Part shown: piece after piece, positions 10,236-22,400 of the stretch | Layout of the letters: every line of letters begins with the position of its first letter | Position numbering within the stretch: the stretch's first letter is position 1 | Source: Chloroflexota bacterium | GTDB taxonomy: Bacteria; Chloroflexota; Anaerolineae; B4-G1; SLSP01 | Direction of reading: 5' to 3' | Assembly: GCA_019873645.1 (NCBI GenBank) | Contig: JAIOAX010000019.1 | Coordinates: 27,290-91,289 of the forward strand | Length of the DNA stretch: 64,000 nucleotides | Notes under the pieces: model-generated | Told to the model about the DNA's origin: nothing | What the model saw: only the letters and a program-made list of their open reading frames with translations | Databases searched by the model: none | Translations under genes and position numbers: made by a program

Positions 10236-11687
10236 ATGGCATCTGCGGAAACTACCCTGAGCTGGCTGTGGGGCTATTTCATTCCCCTCGGCCTGTTGTT
10301 GCTGGCGTGGGGGGGATTGCCCCCCCACAAGGCCCGGCGTGTAACGCCGCTGGTGGCTTTGGCGGCCGCGTTGGCATTGCTGGGCTATTGGAGCGTCGGT
10401 TTTGCCTTGCATCTGGGCGGCGCGCAGGCTATCAGCCCTGATGAGCCGTCGCTGGCAGGGCTGAGTTTGCTTTTCCCCCTCGTCCCCCATTCCCCGGATT
10501 GGGGATTCGTTGGCCTGTCCGGCTTTTTCTTGAGCGGTGTGGAGATGACCTCAACGGTGTTCGCGCTTTTTCTGGCCTACGCACCGTTGATGGTCGCGGC
10601 GGTGCTGCTGGTGGTGCTGGCGCTGGCCGATACGCGCCGCTGGCTGATGGTCGCCGCAGGAGTCATGGCCGGCATTGTGGTTTTTCCGGTAGCCGCGTGC
10701 TGGATGTGGGGCGGCGGTTGGTTGGCGCATCTGGGAGATACCCTGGCGCTGGGACATGGTTTCGTGGACTTCGGCGGCAGCACACTGGTGCTGTGGTTGC
10801 CGGGGATGATGGTTTTGGGGATTTTGCTCCTTCAGCCACGTCAAACGGTTGCCGATCCACCGGCTCCACCGCCGGCATATTTCCCTTTGTTCGCCAATTT
10901 GGGCGTCTTGCTGATGGGCATCGGGTGGACCGGCTGGGCGCTTTCAGGGCCGTTCCATACCTTCGACGCAACCTGGGACTGGAACCGTGCGGCAGTCAAC
11001 ATCCTGTTGGGCATGGCCGGCGCGGTATTGACCTCGCAGCTCTATGCCTGGCTTGTCACCGGCGAGTTGGAGTCCCTGCTGGCAGCGCGGGGCCTGGCCG
11101 CCGGGTGGGGGGCCGTGTTGGCCGTTGCGCCATTCACGCCTCCGTGGGCGGCATTGGCCGTGGGGTTATTAGCCGGATTGACTTTTGCGCTCTTGATGTA
11201 TGTTGTGGAGGTTGTCCTGCGCCTGCGGGATGCTTCTGCGACCGTGGCCTTGGGGTTGGTCGGCGGGTTGTGGGGGGGGCTCAGCGTGGGACTGCTTGCC
11301 GACGGACGGTGGGGGCAGGGCTGGAACGGTGTGCCTCTGGCTTCTGACGCTGGGGGGATCAGCGGGTTGTTTTTTGGAGGTGGCGTCGCGCAGTTGCAGG
11401 CGCAGCTCGTCGGCCTCGTGACGGTCGGACTGTGGGGATTGTTGTGGGGGGGAATCTTGGGTTTCATCGCCCGTCTGCGCTTGCCGCGTCGTCGGCCCGC
11501 CCTGACCAGGGATGAGGAGGCAGGGCCGGCTGCGGTCGAGGCGATGACGCCTGTAGAGCTGGCGTCGTCTGCCGACGTGGAATCACCGTCTCCGCTTGTG
11601 GATGGTGATGTCATCACCGATGCGGAGATGCCGGATATGTTGCCACCTGTTGTCCCGCCCCCCGGCCTCAATAACACCGTGTCGTAA
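10236..11687 (+). CDS. Amt/Rh-fold membrane protein lacking the twin histidines
   Basis: A 483-residue polytopic protein with about 11 hydrophobic segments. The middle aligns by eye with ammonium transporters: VVFPVAACWMWGGGWLAHLG, then VDFGGSTLVLWLPG matching the Amt DFAGGTVVH block, and NRAAVNILLGMAGA and VALGLVGGLWGG matching later Amt helices. The two pore histidines appear replaced, by Leu at about residue 186 and Gly at about 340, so normal ammonium conduction is doubtful. A Pro/Glu/Asp-rich cytoplasmic tail of about 65 residues ends the protein. No glnK-type partner is adjacent. GTGGAGTTGAACG precedes the ATG. It may be a sensor or a transporter of another solute; this is inference. 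Confidence 0.72.
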   Translation: MASAETTLSWLWGYFIPLGLLLLAWGGLPPHKARRVTPLVALAAALALLGYWSVGFALHLGGAQAISPDEPSLAGLSLLFPLVPHSPDWGFVGLSGFFLSGVEMTSTVFALFLAYAPLMVAAVLLVVLALADTRRWLMVAAGVMAGIVVFPVAACWMWGGGWLAHLGDTLALGHGFVDFGGSTLVLWLPGMMVLGILLLQPRQTVADPPAPPPAYFPLFANLGVLLMGIGWTGWALSGPFHTFDATWDWNRAAVNILLGMAGAVLTSQLYAWLVTGELESLLAARGLAAGWGAVLAVAPFTPPWAALAVGLLAGLTFALLMYVVEVVLRLRDASATVALGLVGGLWGGLSVGLLADGRWGQGWNGVPLASDAGGISGLFFGGGVAQLQAQLVGLVTVGLWGLLWGGILGFIARLRLPRRRPALTRDEEAGPAAVEAMTPVELASSADVESPSPLVDGDVITDAEMPDMLPPVVPPPGLNNTVS

Positions 11688-11761
11688 AGTCCCACCATGC
11701 CAACGCCTTAGCCTTCCAGTACCCTGTGGCGGAAATCCTGCACTGGTTAGCGAGGCTTGAA

Positions 11762-11786
11762 GCGGATCGTCAGATCCGCGGTTTTG
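11762..11786 (+). terminator. Hairpin downstream of the Amt-like gene
   Basis: GCGGATC, loop GTCA, GATCCGC, then GGTTTT. The 7-bp stem is perfect but the U run is short and offset by two bases. It lies 75 nt past the Amt-like stop and 48 nt before the rsmD-like start, whose spacer also holds AACGTTCTAACGTTT words. Confidence 0.45.
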
Positions 11787-11833
11787 AGGACCTTCTAACT
11801 TTCCAACGTTCTAACGTTTCCCAGGAGCCTGCC

Positions 11834-12379
11834 ATGCGCGTGATTGCCGGAAAAGCCAAAGGGCATAAACTTCATGCCGTACCGGGGCCGGGTACCCGCC
11901 CGATGACGGATCGGGCCAAATCGGCACTCTTCAGCATTCTGGGCGAAGATGTTGTCGGGGCGCGTTTCCTTGATCTTTTTGCCGGGACGGGGCAGGTGGG
12001 CATCGAGGCGCTCAGCCGTGGGGCTGCCTGTGCTGTTTTCGTCGAAATGAACCCGGCGGCATTGCGCGTCATCCACAACAACCTGATGTTGACCGGCCTG
12101 GCGGCGCAGGCAGATGTTGTACGTGATGACGTTTTCCGCTACCTTGGCGCATCGCCAAAGCCTTTTGATTATGTCTATGTCGCGCCGCCGCAATATCGTG
12201 GCCTGTGGATCCAAACCTTGCGGATGCTCGATACATTCCCGGCATGGCTGGCGGAAGACGGATGGGTTATCGCGCAGATCAACCCCGTAGAATATGAATC
12301 GCTGGTACTCAACAATCTGATGCTTTTTGATCAGCGCACCTACGGCAGTGTGATGCTTTGTTTCTACAGTCTTCACTGA
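11834..12379 (+). CDS. rsmD: RsmD-like 16S rRNA (guanine-N2) methyltransferase
   Basis: A 181-residue Rossmann-fold protein matching the RsmD family, which methylates G966 of 16S rRNA with S-adenosylmethionine. MRVIAGKAKGHKL, TRPMTDRAKSALFSIL and the SAM site FLDLFAGTGQVGIEALSRGA are typical. The catalytic DPPY motif reads APPQY here (FDYVYVAPPQY), a change in a normally invariant Asp. The ATG at 11834 follows CAGGAGCCTGCC; the frame is open upstream but not family-like. The next gene begins 17 nt after its stop. Confidence 0.85.
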   Translation: MRVIAGKAKGHKLHAVPGPGTRPMTDRAKSALFSILGEDVVGARFLDLFAGTGQVGIEALSRGAACAVFVEMNPAALRVIHNNLMLTGLAAQADVVRDDVFRYLGASPKPFDYVYVAPPQYRGLWIQTLRMLDTFPAWLAEDGWVIAQINPVEYESLVLNNLMLFDQRTYGSVMLCFYSLH

Positions 12380-12396
12380 ATGGACGAGGTGCAGGC

Positions 12397-13077
12397 TTGA
12401 AAAGCCATACTATCTTGTTTTTGGTCCAGCATCGCTCTCTGGATCGAGAAGTACTCGCGGCTTTGAGCGTGCATTACGAAGTGCTGATTGCGCCAACCCG
12501 CCGCGAGGCCATAGCTTTTCTTGAAAACCAGAGTGTGGCTCTGGTGCTGGCTGATGTGCCTTCGACCCGTTTCAATCTGGCGCGTTTTTGGGAAGAGGCG
12601 CAAAAGTACAACCCCGATATGCGTTTCTTCTTGCTGCTGGATAAGGGTACCTCCCCGGATCAAGCGCCGTATGCCCATGACTATCTGTGCCAGCCGTTTT
12701 CCCCCGCGCAATTGCTGCGGCGTTTGGCGCGCCTTTTACCTGCACAGCCAGGGGAAGTTGTTGCCTGGTGTGGCCTGCGTTTGGATGTCGCAGGCGGCTT
12801 CCTGCTGTGGAAGACGCAACAGGTGCCCATGACGCCGAAACAAGCTGTATTGATGCGGGCTTTTTTGTGTGCGCCGGAACAGGTACTTTCGCGGGCGCAA
12901 CTGATGCAGGATGTCTGGGGCACGGATTTCCTGGGCGATACGCGCACGCTGGATGTGCATATCCACTGGCTGCGGAAATCTTTGGCGCAATTGCAAGCCC
13001 CTTTTGTGCTGGCGACCGAACGTGGCGTCGGGTATCGGCTGTTGAAAGCGCGAAGCGGTGAATCGGCGAATCAATGA
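12397..13077 (+). CDS. OmpR-type response regulator with a degenerate receiver
   Basis: About 226 residues. The N-terminal half has the receiver layout but lacks the acidic pair (LVQHRSLD where DD is expected) and has CQPFSP in place of KPF; an Asp at LVLADVPS occupies the phospho-acceptor position. The C-terminal winged helix is intact (MTPKQAVLMRAF, DTRTLDVHIHWLRKSL, ATERGVGYRLL), so DNA binding is likely. A TTG start at 12397 behind GAGGTGCAGG is preferred; an ATG in frame at 12358 would overlap rsmD. No histidine kinase is adjacent, so it is an orphan that may work without phosphorylation. Confidence 0.8.
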   Translation: MKSHTILFLVQHRSLDREVLAALSVHYEVLIAPTRREAIAFLENQSVALVLADVPSTRFNLARFWEEAQKYNPDMRFFLLLDKGTSPDQAPYAHDYLCQPFSPAQLLRRLARLLPAQPGEVVAWCGLRLDVAGGFLLWKTQQVPMTPKQAVLMRAFLCAPEQVLSRAQLMQDVWGTDFLGDTRTLDVHIHWLRKSLAQLQAPFVLATERGVGYRLLKARSGESANQ

Positions 13078-13102
13078 ATCAGCGAATCGGCGAATCAGTG
13101 TA
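13062..13102 (+). repeat. GAATCGGCGAATCAGC word array at a gene 3' end
   Basis: GTGAATCGGCGAATCAATG, ATCAGCGAATCGGCGAATC and AGTG follow directly on and overlap the last codons of the response regulator, whose C-terminal residues SGESANQ are encoded by it. The same words occur at 49795-49915, 51106-51170 and 54962-55050. Confidence 0.65.
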
Positions 13103-13144
13103 GTGGATAGGACTAAAGTACCAGCTTCTTAGGGCTTATTACGC

Positions 13145-13173
13145 TTGCGGTCTGCAAAGAGCTGATTTATAAT
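13145..13173 (+). promoter_or_regulatory. Promoter of the giant subtilase gene
   Basis: TTGCGG (13145-13150) and TATAAT (13168-13173) are exactly 17 nt apart. The implied untranslated leader is about 275 nt (13180-13457). I see no recognised riboswitch in it. It is G/T rich, holds an inverted GGCCGTGACC/GGTCCGGCC pair near 13203-13228, and ends in GAGGAGGAAATTCC before the ATG. Confidence 0.65.
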
Positions 13174-13457
13174 TATTATGTTAGAGTTTTGAGAACTGAT
13201 TTTGGCCGTGACCGCCCGGTCCGGCCGGCCTCTTTGGCGGGAAATAAAAGGGGCCAGTTTGTGCCATTGGCAATCAACATTGGTTGGGAGAACGAGACCT
13301 CACGTTTTTGTGTATGCTCCCAGCTCGGTGTTGTGTTTCTCAGGAAGGGGGGTGAGACCGATATCCACTGTTTGAAAGAAACCCTGTGCCCGGGGTGTTG
13401 TGTGTTTTGCTACCCCCAATGATCTTCTGTGTGTCTACCTGTTGAGGAGGAAATTCC

Positions 13458-16400
13458 ATGCGAACCAGATGGTTTAATGCAATTGTGTTATTGACCTTGC
13501 TGCTGGGAATGATTTTCCCTATGGCAGCACAGGCTGCGCCGACCACAGCACCGTTGACGGCCCCTGAAAGTCAAGAACCTGTGGAAATCGAAGTTGAAGA
13601 GGCCTTGCGCGCTCAACTGGCGGCGGACGAGACCGTCGGGTATCTGATCTACTTTAAGGAAAAACCGGACCTTTCTCCGGCGTATAAGATGGATTGGATC
13701 TCCCGCGGTCGTTTTGTGGCTAATGCCCTTCAACAAACGGCGCTGCGTTCTCAGGCCAATGTCCGGGCGTATTTGGATGCACGAGGCGTCAAGTACCGGT
13801 CATTCTGGATTGAGAACGTGATTTCGGTTGAATCTTCGAACCGCGCCACCTTCAACGGCCTGCTGGCGTTCCCGGAAATTGGGGCCTTGCGCCAGCATCG
13901 TGTGTTGGGCTTGATTGAACCGCAGCGGGTGGAAGCGCCTTCCGCCCCGCAGGCAGTCGAGCCGAACATCGCCCATGTCATGGCCGACCAGGTATGGGCG
14001 CAGGGCTACACCGGCCAGGGGATGGTGGTTGCCAACATTGATACTGGCGTGCGCTATACGCATCAGGCGTTGGTCAACCAGTATCGCGGCAACCTGGGTG
14101 GCACCTTCGACCACAACTACAACTGGTGGGACCCCTACGGCGACCATCCGACTTCACCGGCCGACGACAACGGCCACGGCTCCCACACGATGGGCACGAT
14201 GGTGGGTGACGATGGCGGCGCCAACCAGATCGGGATGGCGCCCGGCGCTCAGTGGATTGCCTGCCGTGGCTGTAATACGAATCAGTGTTCTGACACGGCG
14301 CTGCTCGAATGTGCGCAATTCATGGCCGCGCCCTGGGATTTGAATCAGGCCAACGCCAACCCCGACAAGCGCCCCAATGCGGTGAACAACTCCTGGGGTG
14401 ATTGTGGCCGGAGTTACGATCCCTGGTATCAGGGTGTCGTGGATGCCTGGCACGCGATGGGCATTTACCCGGTCTTCTCCAACGGCAACGCCTCGAACTG
14501 CGGGTACCCCGCGCCTCCCGGTTTGAATACCGTAGGCAACCCGGCCCGCTATGGCAACGTCACCGGCGTCGGATCTTCCGGGCGGGATAACGGGCAATAT
14601 GCTACACATTCCAACTGGGGGCCCACGGATAATCCTGATACGGTGAACCCGCATCCAGGGTGGGAAGACTTGAAGCCGCAAGTCTTGGCGCCGGGCGTCA
14701 ACATCCGCTCCTCGGTCAACAGCGGCGATACGGCCTATCAGGGCGGCTGGAGCGGCACTTCGATGTCTGCGCCACATGTGACCGGTCTGGTGGCCTTGAT
14801 GTGGAGCGCAGCGCCGTGCCTGATGGGTGATTACGCCACGACGGAAAACATTATCGAGAATACGGCGACCCCGATCCCCTACGATGACGGCACCGGCGGC
14901 GGCGCACACGTCCCCAACTACGCAGCCGGCTGGGGTGAAATCAACGCCCTGGCAGCCGTGATGGCGGCGGCGAACGAGTGCGGCGACAGTGTGATCGCCG
15001 GTAAGGTCACCGATGCGTCCACCAACGCGGCGGTGGCCGGGGCCAAGGTGGTTGCTGCCAACGCTAACGTCCGGCGCAAGACAACCTCCGACGCGAACGG
15101 CCTCTACGCGATGACCGTTTTCTCAGGCACCTATACGCTGACGGCCTCGCGCTATGGCTATCGGACGGCGGTTGTGCCCGGTGTGGTGGCAACGAGCGGC
15201 GCGACCACGACACAAAACATCCCCTTGACCCCGGCGGCCTATTATGAGGTCTCCGGCAAAGTGACCGATGCCGTGACCGGCTGGCCGCTCTATGCCCACA
15301 TCAGCATCACCGGCGACCCGGTAGACCCCCTCGCGCCGGATAACAGCGTGTGGACGAACCCGGCGACCGGCGAGTACAGCCTGATGCTGGCCGAGGGTGT
15401 GACTTACACATTTGAAGTCAATGCCTGGGCAGCCGGTTACATTCCTGCAGAAGGGCCGGTGGGTCCTTTGACGCAAGATACGACTGCCGATTTCGCGTTG
15501 CAACCGAACATGACCACCTGTACCGCGCCGGGCTACTACTTCATCAACGGCTTGATGGCGAACTTTGAGGATAAGACGTTCCCGCCGGCCGGCTGGACTG
15601 TAGTCAACAACGGCGGTAACTGCGAATGGGTGGGCGATGACCCCGGTGGACGGGGCAACTTGACCGGCGGCACCGGCAAATTCGCTATCGCCGACAGCGA
15701 CAATTGTGGTTCCAGCTCGACGATGAACACCGATTTGATTTCTCCGCCGTTTGATGTTTCGGGTCTTTCTACAGTGAATTTCTCCTTCGCCTATGACTAC
15801 AACAACTACCAGTCTGGCGAAGTGGCGGCGGTGGATGTGAGCGCCGACGGCGGTGCAACCTGGACCAATGTGGTGCGCTGGACGACCGATCAGCGCGGTC
15901 CGGCGACTTTCACCCAGGATGTGACGGCGTTGCTGGCCGGTTCTACACAGGCGCGGGTGCGTTTCCACTATTACGCCCCCGGTTGGGACTGGTGGTGGGA
16001 AGTGGACAATGTCGTGCTGGGCAATCCGGTCTGCGTGGCGCCTGCGGATGGTGGTCTCGTCGTCGGTAACGTCTACGACGCGAACTACCCCACCACGGCG
16101 TTGAACGGCGCGACCGTCGTTAATGCCCTCGGCGGCGAAACGACCGCCGTGGCGACTCCTGGCGATCCGGCGGTGGCTGACGGCTTCTACACCCTCTTCG
16201 CGCCCTCCGGTGCGCAGGTGTTCACCGCCACCATGAAGGGCGGCTATGCCCCCGACACAGCGACGGTGAACGTGGTGGATGGTGATACCGTCAGGCAGGA
16301 CTTTTATCTCCCGGCCGGTTTGCTGAACGCCACGCCGCAGGGCATTGATGTCACGGTAGAACTGGGGTACACGACCTCGGATAATCTGACCCTGTCCAAT

Positions 16401-19400
16401 ACCGGCGGCGTTCCCGCGACGTTTGAGTTCATGGAGCGCGAAGGTCAGTTCGCGCCCATTGACATTCCGGCCTTTGTTGGGAATGTATCCGCAGCTCCCG
16501 ATGTGCCGGTCTCCACCGCGCGCGCGCCAAAAGCCGCCGACGCTGTGGAGATGCCGAAAGCGCCACAGGCCTTCCCGCTGGGAGGAGAGGCTTTGGCTTA
16601 TGCGATTGATCTGTTCACCGGCAACCTGGTCACGTTCTTGAATACTTCACCGGGAACCTGGACGATCATCGGCAACACCGGCTTGAACGGTCCGTTCGCC
16701 GGCGACTTCCTCAACGGCGACTTCAGCCAGATGTATGTGCTCGATTACTATGCCAATGCGCTCTACAGTGTGAATACGACCAATGCGCAGGCGACCCTCA
16801 TCGGGCCGAGTATCCCCAATGGCGTCTGGACCGGCATGACCGGTTCTGTGGACGGCACGCTGTACGCGGCCTCGACGGACGGCAGCCAGTCGTACCTGTA
16901 TACGCTTGACCCGGCGACCGGCGCAGCGACGCTGATCGGCGAGATCACCAACGCTCCGGTCATCATTGACATCGCCATCAATGCCGCGGGCCAGATGTAC
17001 GGCGTGGAAATCATGAATGATGTGCTGGTGGGAATTGACCCGGCGACCGGCGCCGGCACGGTGATCGGTGGGCTGGGCTTCAACGCCAGCTACGCGCAAG
17101 GTATGGACTTTGAAGAAGAATCCAATGTGCTGTACCTGGCGGCTTTCAATGTGGGCACCTTCATGGGCGAGCTGCGGATTGCCGATACCAATACGGGCGC
17201 CACGGTTCCGGTCGGTACGTTCCCCGGCGGCGCAGAGGTGGACTGCCTGGCCTTTGCGACCGGCGGCAAGGCGGATGTGCCATGGCTGACCGAAACCCCG
17301 GTGACCGGCACGGTATCTGCTGCCGGAACCATACCTGTGCTCGTGGGCTTCGACGCGGCCTACGTGGATCAGCCCGGCGAGTATCACGCCGAACTGATCG
17401 TCAAGAACAATACGCCCTACGGCAAGTTCAACGTCCCGGTCACGATGACCGTCACCGCGCCGCGCTCCTGGGGTAAACTCACGGGTACCGTCACCGGCCT
17501 GGGCGTCTGCGACGCCGACCCGGCGCCGCTCGAAGAAGCCCAGGTGTGGGTGCAGAGTGCAACCGGCGCCGAGTGGGTGCTTGAGACCGGCGAGGACGGC
17601 AAGTACCATCTGTGGCTCGATCAGGCCCACAGCCCGCTGACCGTCACGGTAAGCGCGCCCGATTACTACGGGCAAGCGACCGGTGTGGTCGTGCAGCAAG
17701 GGCAGACGACCGTGGTGAACTTCGACTTGCGTCTGCTCAAGCCATGCCTGAGCTCCAACCCGGCGGCCTTCGACGTGACGCTGCCGATGGGTGACAACAC
17801 CGTCGAACCGCTGACGCTGCTCAACAGCGGCGCGGGGGATGCGGTGTATGAGTTCATGGAGCTGCCCATCGGGTTCACACCGATGCGCGCCACGGCGCAG
17901 ACACTGCTGGCCTCCCGTCTGGATGCGGCGCGTCAACGTCTGGAAGGCTATAGCTCTCAGGCGATGCCTGACGGTACGCCGCAATCTCTGAAAGCGTTCA
18001 GCGTTTCGGGGCTGCCTGCTCCCGCTGTGCAACCGGTGACGCCGCGCGTTCCGGGCGGAGCTTTGCAGGGTGTCAGCTTCTACTATGACCGGGGCGTCTT
18101 CGACGCTGACTATCCGGGATTGCCGGTTGAGGGCTATGAGAACGGTTCAATGCCGGATGGGACCGTGGACGTCGTTCCACATCCCCTGGATGAATACAGC
18201 GACAACGCTTACTTTGATCCCGGCGATATTTTGCCTGGAATTCAGTTCTGGGCCACCAACGATCATAGCGGCGAAGAAATCGCCGTGCTCGGCACAAACT
18301 TCATGGGCAATCCGAGCAAGACGGCGGTGGCGAACTACTTCAGCGACAGCTACCACATTGTCTTCAATCCACCGGTGCAGGCCGCTGGTATGGACCTTCA
18401 GGAGTTCATGGGCAGTTACTCGTGCCAGGTGGATGTCTATAATGCGGACGGCGTATTGCTCGGATCGGATGTGACATCCTGTAATGAAGCGGGGATCTTC
18501 TGGGGTGTGGCCTCGCCGATGGATCCCGTCGCCGAGATCGTGATTACGTCGCTGGGGGGCGGCGCGCAAGGCGCCGATAACATTGCCTTTGGAAACATGG
18601 CTGGCGGCATCCCCTGGCTCTCCGAGTCGCCGGAAACCGGCTTCATCCTTGCCGATGGCAACGCCGTGGTGGACCTTACCTTCGACGCGGGCGTGCCCGA
18701 AACGATGCAACCCGGTACGTACACCGGGCAGTTGAAGGTGAAGAGCAACGCCGCGAATAATGTCCCCAGTATCCCGGTCACGCTGACCGTTACACCTCCA
18801 GATACCTGGGGCAAGCTCGCGGGTACGGTCACGGGTCTGGGTTACTGCGATGTCGCAACCCCGACGCTGCTGGAAGGCGCGGAAGTGCTCGTCGAATCCA
18901 GCACCGGCATGGTGGCCTGGCTCCTGGAGAGCGACGCCAACGGCGCGTACAGCTTCTGGCTGGACGCGGCGCACAGCCCGCTCACACTGACCGTTGCCTA
19001 TCCCGACCATGTCACTAAGGTCTTCACGAATGTCGTGGTGACGGCGGGGCAAACAACAGTCCGGGATGCGGCTCTGCGCTGGGATAAGCCGTGCTTGACG
19101 GTGAATCCGACGCTGTTTGACGTGACGCTGACCCTGGGAGATAGCATGACGCGGTCGCTTTCCTTGGTCAACCAGGGTGCGGCAGAAACACCGTTCCGCT
19201 TCACCGAACGCAATGGTGGTTGGATCATCAGCCGCGCGCTATTCGAGGGGCCAACTGTGAATGTCGGTGGCAATGCCTTGCGACTTGGGCCAACGACGCC
19301 ACGTTCTGGTGCCTCTGGAGTTACGCCTACGGCGGATGTGATCCAGGACGGTAGCTTTGAGGATGGCACACCGAATGGCTTCTGGGATGAATATTCCACG

Positions 19401-22400
19401 AACTTCGGTACGCCGATCTGTGATGTACCTTCCTGCGGCACGGGCACCGGCACCGGCCCACGCACCGGTAGCTTCTGGGTGTGGTTCGGCGGCATCAATG
19501 CCTACGAAGAGGGTTGGGTGGCTCAGGATGTGACCATCCCCACCGGCTTTGCCACATTGAGTTTCTGGCTGGAACAGATCGTTTGTGGCAGCCCCACCGA
19601 CTACATGCAGGTGCTCATTGATGGTGAAGAGGTGTTCTTCACCGATGGGAACAGCCCGATATGCGGCGTCCTGGGGTACAGTGAGGTCGTTGTAGACGTG
19701 ACCGACTACGCCGATGGCGGCGTTCACAACATCATGTTCTACTCCGAGTCTACCGGTGGTTCCAACATTTTCGTAGATGACGTGGTGCTGGATGTGCTTG
19801 AAGGCCCGGTGGACATCCCCTGGCTCTTCGAGGATCCTGAATCCGGGAGCGTGCCTGCCGACAGCACCGCGACGGTGGAACTGACCTTCGACGCGGGCGT
19901 TCCTGAAGTCGCGCAACCCGGTGTGTACTTCGGTAACCTCTTTGTCAACAGTGATGATCCGGTCAACGCCAAGATCGCCATCCCGGTGACGATGACCGTC
20001 CTCCCGCCTGCTTCGTGGGGCAGGCTGCAAGGTACGGTTACCGGCGCCGGTTACTGCGACGCCGATCCGCATCCCTTGGAAGGCGCCGAGGTGTTGATCG
20101 AGAGTTGGATGACCCGCACGACCACCGTGATGGGCACCCTGCTGACCGAAGACTTTGAGGCCAACAATGGTGGCTATACCCATGGCGGCACCCAAGACGA
20201 GTGGGCCTGGGGTACGCCGACGGCCTGGCCCAACGCCTGCGCTTCCGGCGCGTTCTGTTGGGGCACCGACCTGACTGGCAACTACAACAACTCCGCCGAT
20301 CAATACTTGCAGTCGCCGGTGATTGACCTGAGCGGCACCACGCCTGGCGATTCGCTGACGGTGGTCTGGCAACAGGCATGGTCGCTGGAGAGCGGCTGGG
20401 ATTACGGTTACGCCGAAGTGAGCATCAACGGTGGTGGCTGGACGCAGATGTGGTCGGGCACCGGCACGAACAACAACTGGACCGAAATGACCTACGACAT
20501 CTCCGCAGCGGCCGGCGGCACTGTGCAATTCCGCTGGCGGTTGACCAGCGACGGCTCCGTAACGTATCCCGGCTACTATGTGGATAACGTGCGTATCCTT
20601 GGCCCGGTGGAGGCCGTGGAACCGGTCAACTGGCTGCTGCATACCGACGCCAACGGCAACTACCAGGTCTGGATTGACGAGATGTACAGCCCGGTCACGA
20701 TCACCGTGTCTTACCCCGACTACCAGAAGGGCGAAGCCATCGTGACGGTGACGGGCGGCACAACCGTGACCCAGGACTTCGACCTGCGGATGCTTGCACC
20801 GTGTGTCCAGGCGCAGCCGCCGGCGCTACACGCTACGCTGGAACTGGGCGATACGGCCACGCAGGTCTTTACCCTCACCAATACCGGCCTGCTGGATACG
20901 GATTGGACGCTGACCGAGCAGAACCTCGGCGCGCCGACTGTTACGCCGCCAGGAGTGGTGGTACTCTTCTCCGAGGACTTTGAGGGCGCGTTCCCGCCGG
21001 CCGGCTGGAACGTTGTGGAGAACATCGGCTCCTGCCAGTGGGAAAGCTCGGCAACCACCGGCTATACCAACCAAACCGGCGGCAGCGGTCTGTTCGCCGA
21101 CGCTAACTCGGATTGGTGTGGCACCGGGATGAACACCGAACTGTGGACCCCGTCGCTTGATCTCTCTGCGGCGAGCGCCCCGGTTCTGAGCTTCCACAGT
21201 GACTTCAATGACTATGGCGGTGCAGACGACGGATATGTGGATATCAGCACGAATGGCGGCGCCACCTGGACGAACCTGCTGCACTACGACGGTGTGGATG
21301 TGCGCGGTCCGTGGCTGGAGGAGATTGATCTCTCCGCCTATGCCGGACAATCCAACGTGCTCATTCGCTTCCATTACGTTGCGGGAGGTTATGACTGGTA
21401 CTGGCAGGTGGATGATGTCCAGGTCTCCGATGTAGACCAGGTCATCTGGCTGGCCGAGAATCCCGCCTCCGGCAACCTGGCCGCCGATACCGGCGTACAG
21501 GCCGTGGACGTAGACTTCGACGCCTCTGTCGTGCCGCAACCCGGCGACTACGTCGCCGATCTGTGGATCAACAGCGACGATCCCTTCGCGCCGCTGGTTC
21601 TGCCGGTGACGATGACCGTCACCCCGCCCGCTACCTGGGGGCATCTGCTGGGCGTCGTCTACAGCCTGGGCCGCTGCGACGTGACGACGGCGACGCTGGC
21701 AGGCGCGCAGGTTGTCATCTGGGATAGCGGCGGTACAGCCGTGGTCACGCTGACTACGGACATCAGCGGAACGTATAGCTACTGGCTGCCCACCGGCGAC
21801 TATACCGTCACCGTGACGGCGGCGGATCACGTGCCCGCGGCGCCGGCAGTGGTCACCGTGCCGGCGGCCGGCGCGGTCACACAGGACTTCAGCCTGACCT
21901 GGCTTGGCCCGTGCCTCAGTGTGGCGACGGTGGACTACCATCTGACCCTGCCGATGGGCATGAGCGATACCCTGCCCATGACGCTGACGAACGCTGGGTT
22001 GGCCAATGCCGACTTCGCGTTTTCCGATATCCAGGTCGGCTTTGTGCCTTCTGGTCTGCTGATGCTTCAACGCTCTGTACCGGCCTATCCGCCGGTGAGC
22101 GGCGGGCCTGAAGCTGCGGCCGAACTGGAAGGGACGGAAGCGCCGAAGGGCGAAGTCCCGACGCCTTCCCCGCTGGCGCGCATCTCTGTACCTTTTGCTC
22201 CGATCGCGGCCCTCTACGATAACGGCCCGCTGGTGAACAGCCCCGGGACCGGCGCGGGCGGCGCGGACGAGAGCATGTTGCAGAGCGTCAGCCTGGGGAT
22301 GGGCACGTATGGCTTCGGCCATCAGGCGTATTACGGCAACCGCATCGCCGATGACTTCACCGTGACCGGCAGCGGCTGGTACGTGGATACCATCACCTTC

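Noticed and set aside
13180..13457. Long leader of the giant subtilase as a possible riboswitch
   Set aside because: I could not find a known aptamer consensus (c-di-GMP, glycine, cobalamin and others) or a clear expression platform.
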